NCBI GenBank assembly: GCA_016748015.1
Contig: JAAOMT010000009.1
Span: 876,450 to 940,449 of the forward strand
DNA from: Geosiphon pyriformis
Lineage: Eukaryota; Glomeromycota; Glomeromycetes; Archaeosporales; Geosiphonaceae
DNA length: 64,000 bases
Reading direction: 5' to 3'
A program made the translations under genes and the position numbers. Positions within the stretch are counted from its first letter, which is position 1. The number at the start of each line of letters is the position of its first letter. Positions 1 to 11,731 of this stretch are shown here, one piece after another. The notes beneath the pieces are model-generated. The model did no database searches. It had not been told where the DNA came from and was given only the letters and a program-made list of their open reading frames with translations.

Positions 1-1061
1 CAATCAACTCCAGGCAAGTTACCTAAGCCAAACTTCTTAACAATTTTGGCAACCAACAATTCCAAACCAAAGAACTTAGAAGAATATTTATTCCTAGAAC
101 AATGAAACTCACTAAATCAATGTCTCGAAAATGTCTTATCAGTTGAGTCTACCACCATCTGCTCCAAAATTGTCCACATAACATTCACATTACCATGAGT
201 TTTAGCACCAAAAAATTTCTCAGCAACTACCAGAAGCTTGGTAGAAAGACAATCTCTAAATCCAGTCCACTTAGGGCCATCAGTGTCTTTGATTTTGAAC
301 TTCCAATGATTTTTGTTAGTCTGTTTACACAAGCTATTTAACCAAACATCTAAGAGTCCACCCAAGCTAATTGAAACCAAAACAGCATTATAATCAGTGT
401 TAAAAAAACCAGCCACAGAGCAGACCTGATAACCAGTAACAGCAGAAGAAAGATTTCCACTGACAAAAATAAAATTGATTGTCTTTTCAACTCTCTGTGA
501 ATTGCTCTATGTAGAAGCTTTTTTCATATAATGATTGGCAAATGAATTGACCAAACCCAAACCCAAACAAAACCTGAAAGTTGCACTCTTTCCAGACCCA
601 TTCTCATTAAAATCCCCACCCAAAACCACAAAAGTGCTAGAGTTAACAGCTTCTGCAATTACAGAGTTTACCTCCAAAGCCTAATTGAATTTGGTTTTAG
701 GAGAGGCACCAGCATACAAATCCAGAACTGTAACTAAAAGCTTGTCTTTAAACAAAAGCCGAATCAAAATAATCTGGCCAGAAATCTCCTTAATTTTAAA
801 CACATGACAAGCCAAAGAATTGTTCATAATTATAGCAACCTCAGTACCAAGAAAACTCTTATCCAAGCCAGACATAAAGACATGCACATTCTTAAACTTA
901 TTAGCAATTCAAGGCTTAATACTGGATCTCAATTTAGTTTCCATAACAAAAGACACCATATTATCAAAGTTCACATGTCAATGCACAATATCCATTTGCT
1001 TTGCAGAAACATTGATACCACAAACATTGCACATAGCAAACTTCCACATCAAACCACTCAT
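1..1061 (-). pseudogene. LINE-A ORF2, N-terminal endonuclease part (partial, broken)
   Basis: Apurinic-like endonuclease/exonuclease/phosphatase domain of a LINE ORF2. The order is CNVCGIN near the start (about 1030), an AIIMNNSLA strand near 820, GGDFN (the conserved Asp-Asn pair, about 620), then KTINFIF and NTDYNAV near 480-390. In related copies the last two read KTIDFI and DTDH, so the conserved Asp and catalytic His are replaced by Asn and Tyr, both explainable by G-to-A or C-to-T changes. The RT domain lies beyond the window edge. Several in-frame stops make this a pseudogene. Confidence 0.85.
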
Positions 1062-3000
1062 TTGGATAAAGAAGACAGTGGAAAACCCAAGCCAGAACAC
1101 AAAAGATCCAATCTAGCCAAAACTGATCCAATTAAAGCCTCCAAAGATGCCAATTTTGACTCCAAACCACCTACTTTGTTGGTTAAAATCTTGGAGCTAC
1201 TAGAACTGAGAATAAGCACACCATTACCAACAGCAGAAGGAAGAGAAACAGATGGCACCAACACGTTATCTAAGACCATATCTGAACTTACACCCATGGC
1301 TGAGGATGCAGACACAATAGAAGGAGAAGCTAAAAAGAAGATACCAATGATACCAAATTGGCAAACCTCAATTTTCTCAAAATACTGGAGACTTGGTCAG
1401 CCAAAAGCCCCAAAGAACATTTCAAAGACACCAAATAATCATTTAAACCAAAGACAACAAGAGAATCAAGAGTTAATGGAATAGAATCTGCATTTGGACT
1501 AGACTTAACACCAGAAGCAACCAAAAAAATTACATTAGAAGAGAAGCTGCCAGCAATTTGGGCCTAAGTTTTTCTGCCAAATAAGACTGGACAAACAATA
1601 AGAGCCTGCTTTTTTTTATAAATGTCTGCCAAATAAACTTGATCCCAATCAGTTACCAACTACTTGATATGAACTTCAGAATTCCCACCCATTAAACACA
1701 CATCAGAGATATGACTAAATTGTTTACACTTGACACAACAAGCCAAAAAAAGACCAGCCCAATGCAAATTTACATCTTTAAAGACTGAAACAGAATCAAA
1801 AACAGCCAACCTAGATGCCTTATTCTTAAAACAAACCACTGCATATCTGTTATAAACATATAAATTCAGATTGTGACCAATGAAACAAGTCTTCTTACCA
1901 TATGATTCCAACAAATCCAACAAATCATGAGCAGTAGTATCAATAGGAAGAGTGTAAAGCAAAGCTCAATGCTGGTCTCTTAATATTTATGATACTTTAT
2001 CATCCACAGCTAAAGCCATACACACCAAATTTTTTCCCATAAAAACAAACCATTTAGATGCAACCAAACTGGCAACATCTGCTGACTTAAATTCCACTAA
2101 GGCCTTTTGCCAAAGCCCAATCAATTGCAACTTAACAAAAACCACCTCACCAAACTTAGAAAAAACTAATTCTACTGCCAATTTGGGAAAATCAATTGGG
2201 ATCTCCTTAACAATCACCTCTCAATTTGTGCATTTGTTTATCTGTCTAACATCATCATTTACTACAATTTTCTCATGGATTGCCAATTCCTTAGCTTTTT
2301 TTAGACTTAATTCAGACATAAAAGAGAATTTGATGATTCCAGGAAATTTTGAGAAAGTGAAAGCCCTCCCAAAACCATCAATTTGATAAAAAATTTTTTT
2401 AATTGTAATTAACTTATCACTATTTGTTTTTTCAGACACAGCAGACAACTCAACATCCAAAGCAAATGATTTAACTGGTTCAAAGCTATGTTTCTTTAGA
2501 ACACATAACTCAGCAGATAAAAGCCAATTAGATCCAACAAACTTAGGCGCTGGAAGCACCAACTCAGTATTGTCATTACTTATATGGTCAAATAAAGACT
2601 GCTTTGGCAAGTTGTCTAACACATATGTCTGTACAAGTCTTTTTCAGCATTGCTTTATTCATATTATTATTCTTACCAAATTCTGTATAACTGGTTTTTT
2701 CAGCAACCATGTTTTCCATATTTTTGACATTTGAAAAACTGCTTACATTGCTAGAAATGCTGCCAATTTTGCTTCCCTAGGACACTCCAGGCTTAATACC
2801 AGTATCACCAATATCTACCAAGCTCAAAAAACCAGCAGATGAATCGATCATATTACCAGCCACAGGCATTTTCGGCTTCTTAAATAATAGACTGCAAAAA
2901 TACATACTATCCACACAAGCTTTTTTTTGCCACTAGACTGGGTCCTCATTCCAGCCAAACCAGCATCAAAACCACCAGCAAAAATGCCCACTGGATCCAT
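1058..3000 (-). pseudogene. LINE-A ORF1 (RRM-like + CCHC, broken)
   Basis: Nucleic-acid-binding ORF1 protein of the LINE. The start Met-Asp-Pro-Val at 3000 matches the start of LINE-C ORF1 (41411). It has an RRM-like segment at about 2217-1990 (VKEIPIDFPKLAVELVFSKF, then a KALVEF strand), then a zinc knuckle CVKCKQFSHISDVC (CX2CX4HX4C) near 1730-1690. The reading is interrupted by several stops, including TAA and TGA, and the N-terminal third is shifted between frames. The stop TGA at 1058-1060 overlaps the ORF2 ATG at 1059-1061. Probably not translated now. Confidence 0.85.
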
Positions 3001-3128
3001 AGTGACAAAAGAAAGAAAGTCAGAAGAAATAATTAGAAAAAAAACAAAGGAAAGAAAAAAAGATTAATTAAAACTTCAATAAAATTTTGCTCTTGTCATG
3101 GTCAGAGGATTAACAAGAGAAAAGTTTT

Positions 3129-4596
3129 TAACTGTTAATATTAATCTTTATTAAAAAAAATTTAAACTTAAAATAATAATAAAAAATTGTTAATTATAAT
3201 ATATTATTATGAAGTAATAAATTTTAGTTTAATATTTATAATTTTTTTAAAACTATTTAAACTATTTTTGATTTTATTAAAAAAATATTTAAGAAAACAT
3301 TATATAAAATTATAATAAAAACAAAAAAAGAAATAAATAATATAAAAAAAAATAACAAATTTAATTTAATATTTAAAATTAAATAAATTAATTAGTCAGA
3401 ATTATATATAAAAATATTACTTATTTTGTTTTTAAAATTGGTAATAATTAATAAAAATTTAATATATTATATAATTTAATTATATATTAATTAAAATCAG
3501 TTTTAACAGACATATTATTATTACTATTATTTAAATTAAAAAAAAATTATTGTTTATAATTAAATTTAAATAATTATTATAATTATTATAAAACTGGTAT
3601 AATATCAAAAAAATCAAATAAAGCTAATATTTTATTTTTTACAAAAAAAAACAGATTTTAAAGAAAAACAATATTTTAAAAAATATTTCAAAAAAATTAA
3701 TATTTTGGCTTTTTGACTATTTAAACAAATGTAAAAAAATTATAAAAAAAAAATAACTTGGTTATTAATTTGCTATTAAAAATTTTTAAAATTAGATAAT
3801 TCAATAATTTAATTAATTAAAAACATAATTTGTTTTATTTTTAAAACTAATATATTAAGTAATATAATTAAAAATTAATCTAAACAAAAATTAACCAATA
3901 TTTTTTTATTGTTATTTTTTAAAATAAATTATTTTTTTCTATTTACAAATAATACAAAATTGGAAATATTATTAAAAATATCAAAAAAAATAAAAATCTT
4001 AAATATTACAATAACTGACTTAAAAAAATTGTTTTGGCTTTTTTAATTATTAAAATAATAAAAATATCAAAAAAAATAACAGCTTGATTACTAGTTTATA
4101 ATTTAAAATTTCAAAGTTTTTTGATATAATGATAATTATATTAAAACTATTTTTAATGTATTACTTTGATAAAACTTAAAAAAAAAACTTTTATTTAAAA
4201 CTAAAAAATTAATTTAATATTATTTTATTTAAGAAAAGTATTTTTATAAAATATTGTTAAATATTTTGTTAATAAAAATATTATTAAATATCTTAAAAAA
4301 TAAAATAATTTTTTATTTTTTATTTTAATTGTAATTATAAAAGTATAAAAAAAGTTTATAAATTAATAATTTTATGTTTTTTTTTAGTATTTTTGGTTTT
4401 TAATTAATTAAAAAAATTATAATAATTTTGAAATAAGTTTTTTTGATTGTTTTTTATTTTTAATAATTAATTTTATATTAATAAGACTACATAAAAATTA
4501 AAACATAATCTTAAAATAAATTATTTTAATTTTAACAATAAAATTAAATATTAAAATAAAAACTATTTATTCAAAAATTTTTAATAATTAATAATT

Positions 4597-4597
<1 letters not shown>
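3129..4597. repeat. AT-rich spacer between LINE-A and LINE-B
   Basis: About 1.5 kb of almost pure A/T with no coding frame. It has recurring blocks such as TTTTGGCTTTTT (near 3712 and 4030). A segment around 3783-3895 resembles, in inverted orientation, 22135-22270 in the spacer upstream of LINE-B, suggesting that these spacers are themselves decayed copies of one repeat. No gene or RNA seen. Confidence 0.6.

Positions 4598-4632
<35 letters not shown>
4598..4632 (-). repeat. Poly(A) tail of LINE-B (35-nt T run on plus strand)
   Basis: Uninterrupted T run of 35 nt immediately beyond the LINE-B 3' UTR, read as poly(A) on the minus strand. It marks the 3' end of the element and fits target-primed reverse transcription. 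Confidence 0.85.
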
Positions 4633-4755
4633 CTGCTTTTATTGAATAAAGCCCAACTGCTATCTAGTATATAGAGCCAAGCTAAATGACCCAAACTAAA
4701 TGCAATTTACACACTTACTACATATGACTAGCCACTCAGGCCAGTCAAAGCAATA

Positions 4756-7700
4756 CTACACACCTATATTAACACTAACAACACTATCTAGACCAGAAAA
4801 AAAACAGCATGGCAAACAATGACCAAAGCTAACAGCAAATGATTCAACCACACCAAGCATTCTAACCACTCTATCTAACAATATAGAAGAAATATCACGA
4901 GACAGATCAGAAACAACCCCACTATCAGCAACCAAACCAGTCTTCTCCATCCACACCCTGTGCTTTTAGATTTCACCAATCATGCCTTCACATGATGTAA
5001 ATTAGCTACAAACCTAACAAAACTGACAACTTTACCAATGGCCTGCTTCTTATTCTCAAATACACTCTAAGCTTCCTCACACCATTTATCCAGCACAAAA
5101 CTTTTATACACAATAAAATACAAATCTACATCCAGAGAACAGACAGACAATGTCTGCAAAACAGCTGAAGACGACGAGTCACAAAAACCCGCCACCAAAA
5201 CCCAATGAGCAGAAGCCTCAACCAGAACCTTATTATGAATAACAACATCTTGAGGGCATGTGAAGGCATGGTCAGAAAATTCCACTCCACCACACAGCAG
5301 GCACAATATGCCAGGATAACCTCTATTATACAGTCTTTTCCGAACAGCTACCAGAAGGCACCTGTGCACAGCTTTTATCAAATATGAGTGCAAATTCGAA
5401 GTTTTCCAACCAGTGAACTCAGCGAGCATATAAGAGTTTGGATGCCAAACCTTCACAGTAGAAATTCAGTCTACACACCCAACAAAGTCAACAGGTATCA
5501 CATTCACACCAGGCCCAGCTTCTCAGTGAGCATGATTAATAGATTAAAAAATGTCCCTTACAAAGTGGCAGGTATTACCAGAGATTGCCATGTTTTTAGC
5601 CACCAAATAATGTTCATAAACCCCAGCCAACAAAAAGAAGGGAGATCGAGCAGCATCTCCAGCCACCAAATCAGCCTTAATATTACCCAAAATGCCAAAA
5701 TGGCTCTTAACCTTAACCCAGACCACCTTGAGATCTTTTTTTCTAACCAAATTGAAAATATGATGTCTCTTCAATTAGCACCGATTATGAAAATCAGGCA
5801 TGGCACAAGACAACTCCAACAAGCAGGCATCAATAGCAGCTTGGCTATCAGTATGTAAAATCACTCAACAAGAGGAAGATACATACTTAAGAGCCAATGC
5901 AACAGCCTGCAACTCAGCCAGAGTAGAGGACAGTAGACCACCAACCACAACACCAATACTTCTATCCAAAACCAGAAAAAATGTAGTAGCACCACAAGCA
6001 GCATTAACCAAGCCAGCATTTCTCAAAGATTCATCAGTATACATCTCAAAGCAACTAGACCAGATATCATGCAACCCATCTTTCACCAGAAAAAACACTT
6101 TAGAATCTAAAACGTTCATATCAACAGGCTGAGCAAAACCAGCAGAACTGGAAGCAGAAAAGCCCTGAACCAACATAAACTTGGACACAACTGAGAACCA
6201 GTAAGGCATGGGGCCCCGTGGGTCCAATTTTTTCCAACAACAAAAGGTCTTCCAATCTAGCACACAGCCTCTCTTATTCAAAATCCAATCACTAAAAGCA
6301 ACCCCAAAATGCTTCAGAGAGCAAATAGAATTAAAATACTCAGAACTACCTAGAATTAATGAAAGTGGAAAATGACCTGGACTGCGAAAGGCATTGGGAA
6401 GGTTGTTAGCCAAGAAAAGCTCATTACTCAAAAAAATTTTCACAATCCCAGCCAAAAAGTTGTTGACTGGACTAACATGCAACTTGACAGGAAACTGCAA
6501 AAGATCCAGAGAAGCCCAGCCAAGAACCTGCAAGTCTAAAAACCTATGATTGAACAAATGCCCAAGGACCCCAGAGGCATTAGAAAAGGACACCAAAGCA
6601 GCAATTTTCCTTTCAGATTACACTTGTTTAAAAGTCTTCAAGCCATACAAAGAAGGGTGATGTAAGGCAGCATTTGGAAAATCATGAGGCAAACCAGCTT
6701 TGGACTTAAGACCCTTCTTAACCATAACATCCTATTTGTAACAAACACCAGATGAAACAAAACTAAACTGAGTCCGGTAACTAACAATAGGCTATAAGAC
6801 AACCAAGACCAAATACGAGAACTGCTTATCTGTGATAGTCTTCCTGAGCACAATGTTGACAAAAAACCAAACATTAGAATAAGCTTTGAACACACTAGGT
6901 TTAGACAAACTCTCCATAGACAAAAAGATACCCAGATAATGATGAGTTTTACCCTTTTTAGCAATCGAGATTGGCTGACCACAAATACTCAGAAAGGCAA
7001 TCTTAACACCCTGATTAATGAGAATAGCCACTGTTTTATCATTATTAATAGAAATATTATTGATTTCGAAGAATTCACTGGCAATGTTCAGAGCATATTG
7101 AATGGAAGCCTGACAATTTTCAATCCAAATTATATTATCGATGAACACACCAGCTGCCAAGTAAGACATCATCCCACTCACACCCTCCACTCTGCCTGTT
7201 TTTGCAACAAACTTAGAATCAACACGGTATCCACACAAATGCTCATTTCATTTCACTTCACATAAGAGTAAATCATAGAAAATCCTTTATAAGAGAAGCA
7301 AAAAAACTTCACTCTGGTTCAATCCATCATGTACACTATAGCCATCTGACAAGCCAAAATCAGTCATCACCCTATTAACCCTATCCTTGTAAATGTTTCC
7401 AAAAAACCCAATAAACCTCTCACACATTTTGATGTGCCACAGATTAGCTTTCAAATGAGGCCAACCAACAGAATCATACACCTTCCACATATTCTGCAAA
7501 ACCAACCAAATTTCCCTATTCTTTTCAAAAGCATTCTCCACAACTGAATTAACCACAAACACTGGAAATAGCATAGAAGTACTATAAAGCACCGAAAAAT
7601 TATCACCTCGGAGAACACCAAACTTACTACAAGCCAAAGAGATGCGATCAGACAAAATCTTAGACAAAATCTTTCTGGCAGTCTTAATCAAAGCAATAGG

Positions 7701-9449
7701 TCAAGTATTAATAAAAACTTCATCTCAATCATAAGGCTTAGAGATTATTGAGACCCATGCTCTCTTCTACAAAGCAGGCATCATGCCAACAGATAAGCAC
7801 ACATTCAGCAACACCAAAAGGCATTCCAACACCTCACCACAACCATGTTTTCAGAGTTCATTGGGAATGCCAGACAAGCCAGCAGCTTTGTCATCAGGCA
7901 GCCCATTAGTAACCAAAAGCAATTCACTTATGCTAATCACATTTATTACATTAGAAAAGGCATCATTTCTAACATAATTCTAAGATATATACTGACAAGT
8001 CCAGAGATCAGGCAGCACTATAGACATCACACGCTTTCATGTCCAACCCTCCATAATCTTGTCAATACTTGACCTGACCTCCTCCAGCTCCAATATCAAC
8101 TCATCATTAATTACCAAGTGATCCAACACCATCTTTCGAAATGGCCAATCCAGAACACTCTTAATCATACTCTCCTTGTCCAAGCAAAATTGTTCCATAC
8201 ACCTCTTAATAGTCTTTCTGATAATAGTCTCTTGCAGCAACTTTGACTCAAACATTTTGAATTTTCTGTACCCCTTTCTGATGACTGACAAATAACTAAG
8301 AAGGTCCTCCACTTTTTGGCCACCACAAACCATGTTCTCCAGAACAAGAGCTTTACCAGCATCCAGAGCTAACCATTTTTTCACAAATTGATCGAAACCA
8401 GAAGTATTAGCAGAGATCAGGCATTTGACTATCTTGGCAACCAGCAACTCTAAACCCAGAAACCTAGAAAAATGTTTATTTTTTGAGCACTGAAAATCAC
8501 AGAACCAATGTCTGGAAAATATTTCATCTGCAAAATCCACCACCACCTTTTCTAGCAAAGACCACATAGCATCCAAATCAAGACCAGCAGCAGCGCCAAG
8601 AAACCTCCCCTTTACCTCCAACATTTTAGCAGAGGAACATTTCTTAAAATGGGACCACTCAGCATTATCAGCATCTTTGATCTTAAACTTCCAATGGTCC
8701 TTGTTGGCCTGCTTACACAAACCATTCAGCCGAACATCTAAGAGTCCACTCAGACCAACCAATATCATGACAGATTTGTGATCCATATTAAAGAAATCAG
8801 AAAGAGAATTGACACAATGCTTTATAACAGCAAAAGATAGAGTCCCACTAACAAGAATAAAATCAATTGTTTTCTCCACCCCCCTAGAATTGCTCCATGT
8901 AGCCATTTTGACCAAAGAGTGTTTAGCAAAAGAATTGACTAAACCCAAACCCAAACAGAACTTAAAACTCGCACTCTTCCCAGAATTATTCTTGTTGAAA
9001 TCACCACCCAGAATGACAAAAGTGCTGGAGTTAATAGCCTTAGCAATAAGAGAATTCACTGCAGAAGCCTAAGCAAACCTAGTCCCAGGAAAAGCATCAG
9101 CATACAAACCCAGAATTGTAACCAAAAGCTTGCCATTAAACAAAAGCCAAATCGAAATCAAATGACCAGGAACCTCCTCAACTCTAGAAACATGGTGAGC
9201 CAAAGAGTTGTTCATGATCACAGCAACGCCAGCACTGAGATAACCAATATCCAATCCAGAAGTAAAAATCTGAACCCCATCAAATTTGTTTCTGATCCAT
9301 AATTCAGAAGAGAACCTTAATTTTGTCTCAGCAACAAAAGAAACCATATTCCCAGAACTTATATGCCAATGGACTATATTTGCCTGTTTTGCAGAAATAT
9401 TGATACCCCGAATATTACACGTAGCTAATTTTCAGACTAGATTACTCAT
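4756..9449 (-). pseudogene. LINE-B ORF2: endonuclease, reverse transcriptase, RNase H, Cys/His C-terminus (broken)
   Basis: Polyprotein frame for target cleavage and reverse transcription. Endonuclease: VAETKL (about 9330), GGDFN (about 8995), MDHKSV (about 8780), all with intact key residues. RT: the NDKT region and the catalytic box at about 7150 reads FIDN where LINE-C and LINE-E have FVDD, so the second catalytic Asp is lost. RNase H: MYTDESL (DGS changed to DES) and LAELQAVALAL near 6040-5890, then VKVKSHFGILGNIKAD near 5700. C-terminal metal-binding-like motif CLLCGGVEFSDHAFTC near 5310. Multiple TAG/TAA/TGA stops and shifted frames; stop at 4756. Dead copy. Confidence 0.9.
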
Positions 9450-10165
9450 TGGAATAAAGGGAGTAAGAATGAGCCCAAACCAGAACACAAGAGATCCAAT
9501 CTCACCAGGATCAAACTGAACAAAGCTTCTAGAACAGACAATTTGGATTCCAAACCACCTATTTTGGAGATAAAAACCTTAGAACTACTTGAACTAAGAC
9601 CAGCAGCAGACTCATCACTACCAGAAAGAGGAGGAACGGATGAAGCCAACATATCATCCAGAGCCATATCTAAATCCACAACCAGAACCAAAGACACTGA
9701 ACCAGCCATAGAAGGAGCATAAGAAGTAGATGCCAAAGGCACCAGATCAACAAAACTCAATTTCTTAAGAATACAGAAATCTGATCTGAAAAAATTTCCA
9801 AAGAACACTCTAAAACCACCAAACAATCATCCAAACTATCAACCTAAGGACCAAAAGAACCAAAAAAGAGAGGCATACCACCAGAGAGTGAACCAGAACC
9901 AGAAGGGAAGCCATCAGAAGGGGAGGCAAGAGACACCACTTGAGCCCACAATTTTCCACCAAAGGCAGCAAGGCAAGAGATAGGAACATTTTTTTTCGCA
10001 TACAATCTGGCTAACTAAAGACAATTAAAACCAGAAGCAGACTTCTTAAATAAATTTGGGAGGCCAGAAGATGACTCAACCAATGCATCACACTTCAGAG
10101 TAGAATGGCCAAAATGCTCACACTTCTCACACCAAACCAAATCCAACCTAGTCCATAAGAGACGC
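9446..10165 (-). pseudogene. LINE-B ORF1, C-terminal part
   Basis: C-terminal region of ORF1 after the zinc knuckle. It ends in a Ser/Leu-rich tail with the segment SKVFISKIGGLESKLSVLEA (about 9590-9530), shared with the other copies and likely helical or coiled coil. The stop TGA (9446-9448) overlaps the ORF2 ATG (9447-9449). The frame is broken in several places and cut at 10165 by the Gypsy-M insertion. Confidence 0.8.
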
Positions 10166-11033
10166 TGTTACAGGTAATTATTTCGGCTGCTGAATTAAAT
10201 AACAAACCTGTAACTTGGTGCTCAAAGCTAGTTCTATTGATGATGTTCTGAAGGTATTGTTATCTGAAGGTTTTGGTTGAGTTCTTTGTATAATGGACAG
10301 AGATTCAATAAGATTGATAGTGGTTGTATTCTTAAGTTGTTTTCCCAATTTCTTTCTCAGCGTGGTGGCTGGATTTAGTCTGGCAGTTGTGCTCTTCTGA
10401 TAAGCTATCCGATAATATATAAAATCCTATCCTTATTTCTGGGTCTTTTATCAAGCTATCTTTGACGTCAATAACTCAGTGCTTAATCTTTTAACCAATT
10501 AGTATATACAACAATTAAATCAAATAAAATAAAAAAAAGAAAATACAAGAAAATAAAGAAAGAAAAGAAATAAGTCCAGGCAGTTTGACAGATTAGTATT
10601 CCATCAATAGCCATGATCAAGAGCTATTGTTCCAGCGTGGTTAAGTATCAATTACTATCAACATGAAATGTTGATAGTGGAGAGTAAATTGAGATATGGA
10701 ATAATTATTTATTTGATAATTTTGTTTCTTGGCTAAGGATTCTGTGGTATTGATTCTGTCTTTTCTGTTTCTAATACTACCGCTATATATACATAATTGG
10801 GATTTCTCAATTCCCCGATTCTTTATAACAGAAATTCTGGAATTCTTGGAATCCTGCAATTCTTTTGAGAGGAATTCTGGAATTCTGGAATCTTGCAATT
10901 CCTTGTCGGGAATCCTGAAATTCCTGGAATCCTGCAATTCCTGAAAAGAATTCTGGAATTTCACATTTACTACACTTACTTCTGATTGGCTAATAATTAT
11001 GCTAATATATTTCCTATATTTTTATGAGTAACA
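10166..11033 (-). repeat. Gypsy-M 3' LTR (868 bp)
   Basis: Direct repeat of 19455-20283, bounded by TGTTAC and GTAACA. It is 39 bp longer than the other LTR; the difference falls in the GAATTC-rich block. A TATATATA box (10784-10791) lies upstream of the probable U3/R junction on the minus strand. Most differences between the two LTRs are transitions. Confidence 0.95.
10822..10968. repeat. GAATTC / TTCnnGAA-rich block in Gypsy-M U3 (3' LTR copy)
   Basis: About 145 bp built from variants of GGAATTC, GGAATCC and TGCAATTCC, imperfectly palindromic, with several TTCnnGAA modules (for example TTCTGGAATTC). The same block is at 20096-20213. It lies upstream of the TATA box on the transcribed strand, as an enhancer would. 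A role as heat-shock-type element is inference from the TTCnnGAA units. Confidence 0.7.
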
Positions 11034-11046
11034 TTATTCCCTCCTT
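11034..11046 (-). promoter_or_regulatory. Gypsy-M polypurine tract
   Basis: The minus strand reads AAGGAGGGAATAA directly before the 3' LTR. This is the expected place and purine content for the plus-strand primer of an LTR retrotransposon. It directly follows the stop codon of ORF3. Confidence 0.8.
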
Positions 11047-11677
11047 TTAATATTGAGCTCCATCAAAATCTAACTCATGTAATTCCCCCTCTTGAAGTAT
11101 TTTCTGGATTTCATTTTCAAAAATTACTTGTGTTATTTGGGTCTGTAATTCTTCAAATTGAGCATTGGTGATTTTTTTTCAATTGATTACTGGTAACCAT
11201 ATCCATTGCTCTGTTGAGCAATATTTCTGGTTTATCCTGAAATGCTGTGTGTATTTGGTATATGGCTCGGACTTGTGTGGATAAGTTGTTCTTTTCCAAA
11301 AAATGTTCTAATTGTTGTAGTATTCTTTTGTCGAATAATCACTTTGTTTTATCTATATATAGATTCTGGATATTTATGTGTTGTCCCAAGTAAAAATAAC
11401 AATAGTTTCGTGAAAATTGTTGTTTCCACCAATTCCAAGTTTCTTTAGTCAATTCTTGATATAGTGACTTTTTTGTCGATTCTTTTATTGTTAATTTTAC
11501 TTTCACCATAATTTTGTCCACCATATTTTCAGTTTTTTTTGGTGTTCTGAGTTGCAATGTCTTTCTAATATCTTAATATCGAATGGTTTGTTGATTGATT
11601 GTAATCTCCATTTCCTGGTGTTGGATTAATTGAAAGAGTTGTTGTGCTAGTGTGTGAATGTTGTCTGTAATTTCCAT
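11047..11677 (-). pseudogene. Gypsy-M ORF3, unknown protein between integrase and 3' LTR
   Basis: Frame of about 210 codons after the integrase. It starts MEITDNIHTLAQQLFQL at 11677 and ends LDFDGAQY-stop at 11047, directly at the polypurine tract. It is rich in Gln, Lys, Leu and Ile and looks helical; no signal peptide or membrane segment is visible, so it is not an obvious envelope. Interrupted by a TAA, a TGA and an indel near a run of A (about 11175). Gypsy-P has a counterpart at 34111-34787 of similar length, with a similar start (IPQNIQQLSQKLML) and the same C-terminal motif. I do not recognise the family. Confidence 0.7.
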
Positions 11678-11731
11678 TTTTCTGATATTTCCTGTCGCAT
11701 CTACCATGTCTTTATATATTCTTTTGATTGA

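Larger units (their letters stand above)
1..3128 (-). mobile_element. LINE-A, non-LTR retrotransposon, 3' part cut by window edge
   Basis: Degenerate LINE on the minus strand. Its 5' end lies near 3128, where a short leader containing a GGTCAGAGGATTAACAAG-like stretch on the plus strand resembles the leader of LINE-C (near 41515). ORF1 starts at 3000 and ORF2 begins at 1061 and runs off the left edge inside the region after the endonuclease. Frames are broken by many stops. Family assignment rests on similarity to LINE-B, -C and -E in this window. Confidence 0.9.
4598..10165 (-). mobile_element. LINE-B, 3' part (split by Gypsy-M; continues at 20284)
   Basis: Minus-strand LINE with poly(A) end, a 3' UTR of about 120 nt (4633-4755), whole ORF2 and the 3' part of ORF1. 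The element is interrupted at 10165 by Gypsy-M and resumes at 20284, so the original copy was about 6.8 kb. Comparing the junction with LINE-E (49772-49806) gives equal length once one 4-bp target duplication is removed. Confidence 0.93.

Noticed and set aside
804-1484. Long plus-strand open frame (226 codons) in LINE-A
   Set aside because: It is the antisense of ORF1/endonuclease; composition is Thr/Pro/Lys-rich as expected from the reverse of this LINE, and no domain is visible.
3129-4597. AT-rich block as a mitochondrial insertion or replication origin
   Set aside because: No mitochondrial gene, tRNA or recognisable origin motif is visible; A/T richness alone is not evidence.
10822-10968. 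GAATTC-rich block as a CRISPR array or integration site
   Set aside because: Units are irregular, have no spacers of fixed length, and the block lies inside an LTR of a eukaryotic retrotransposon.
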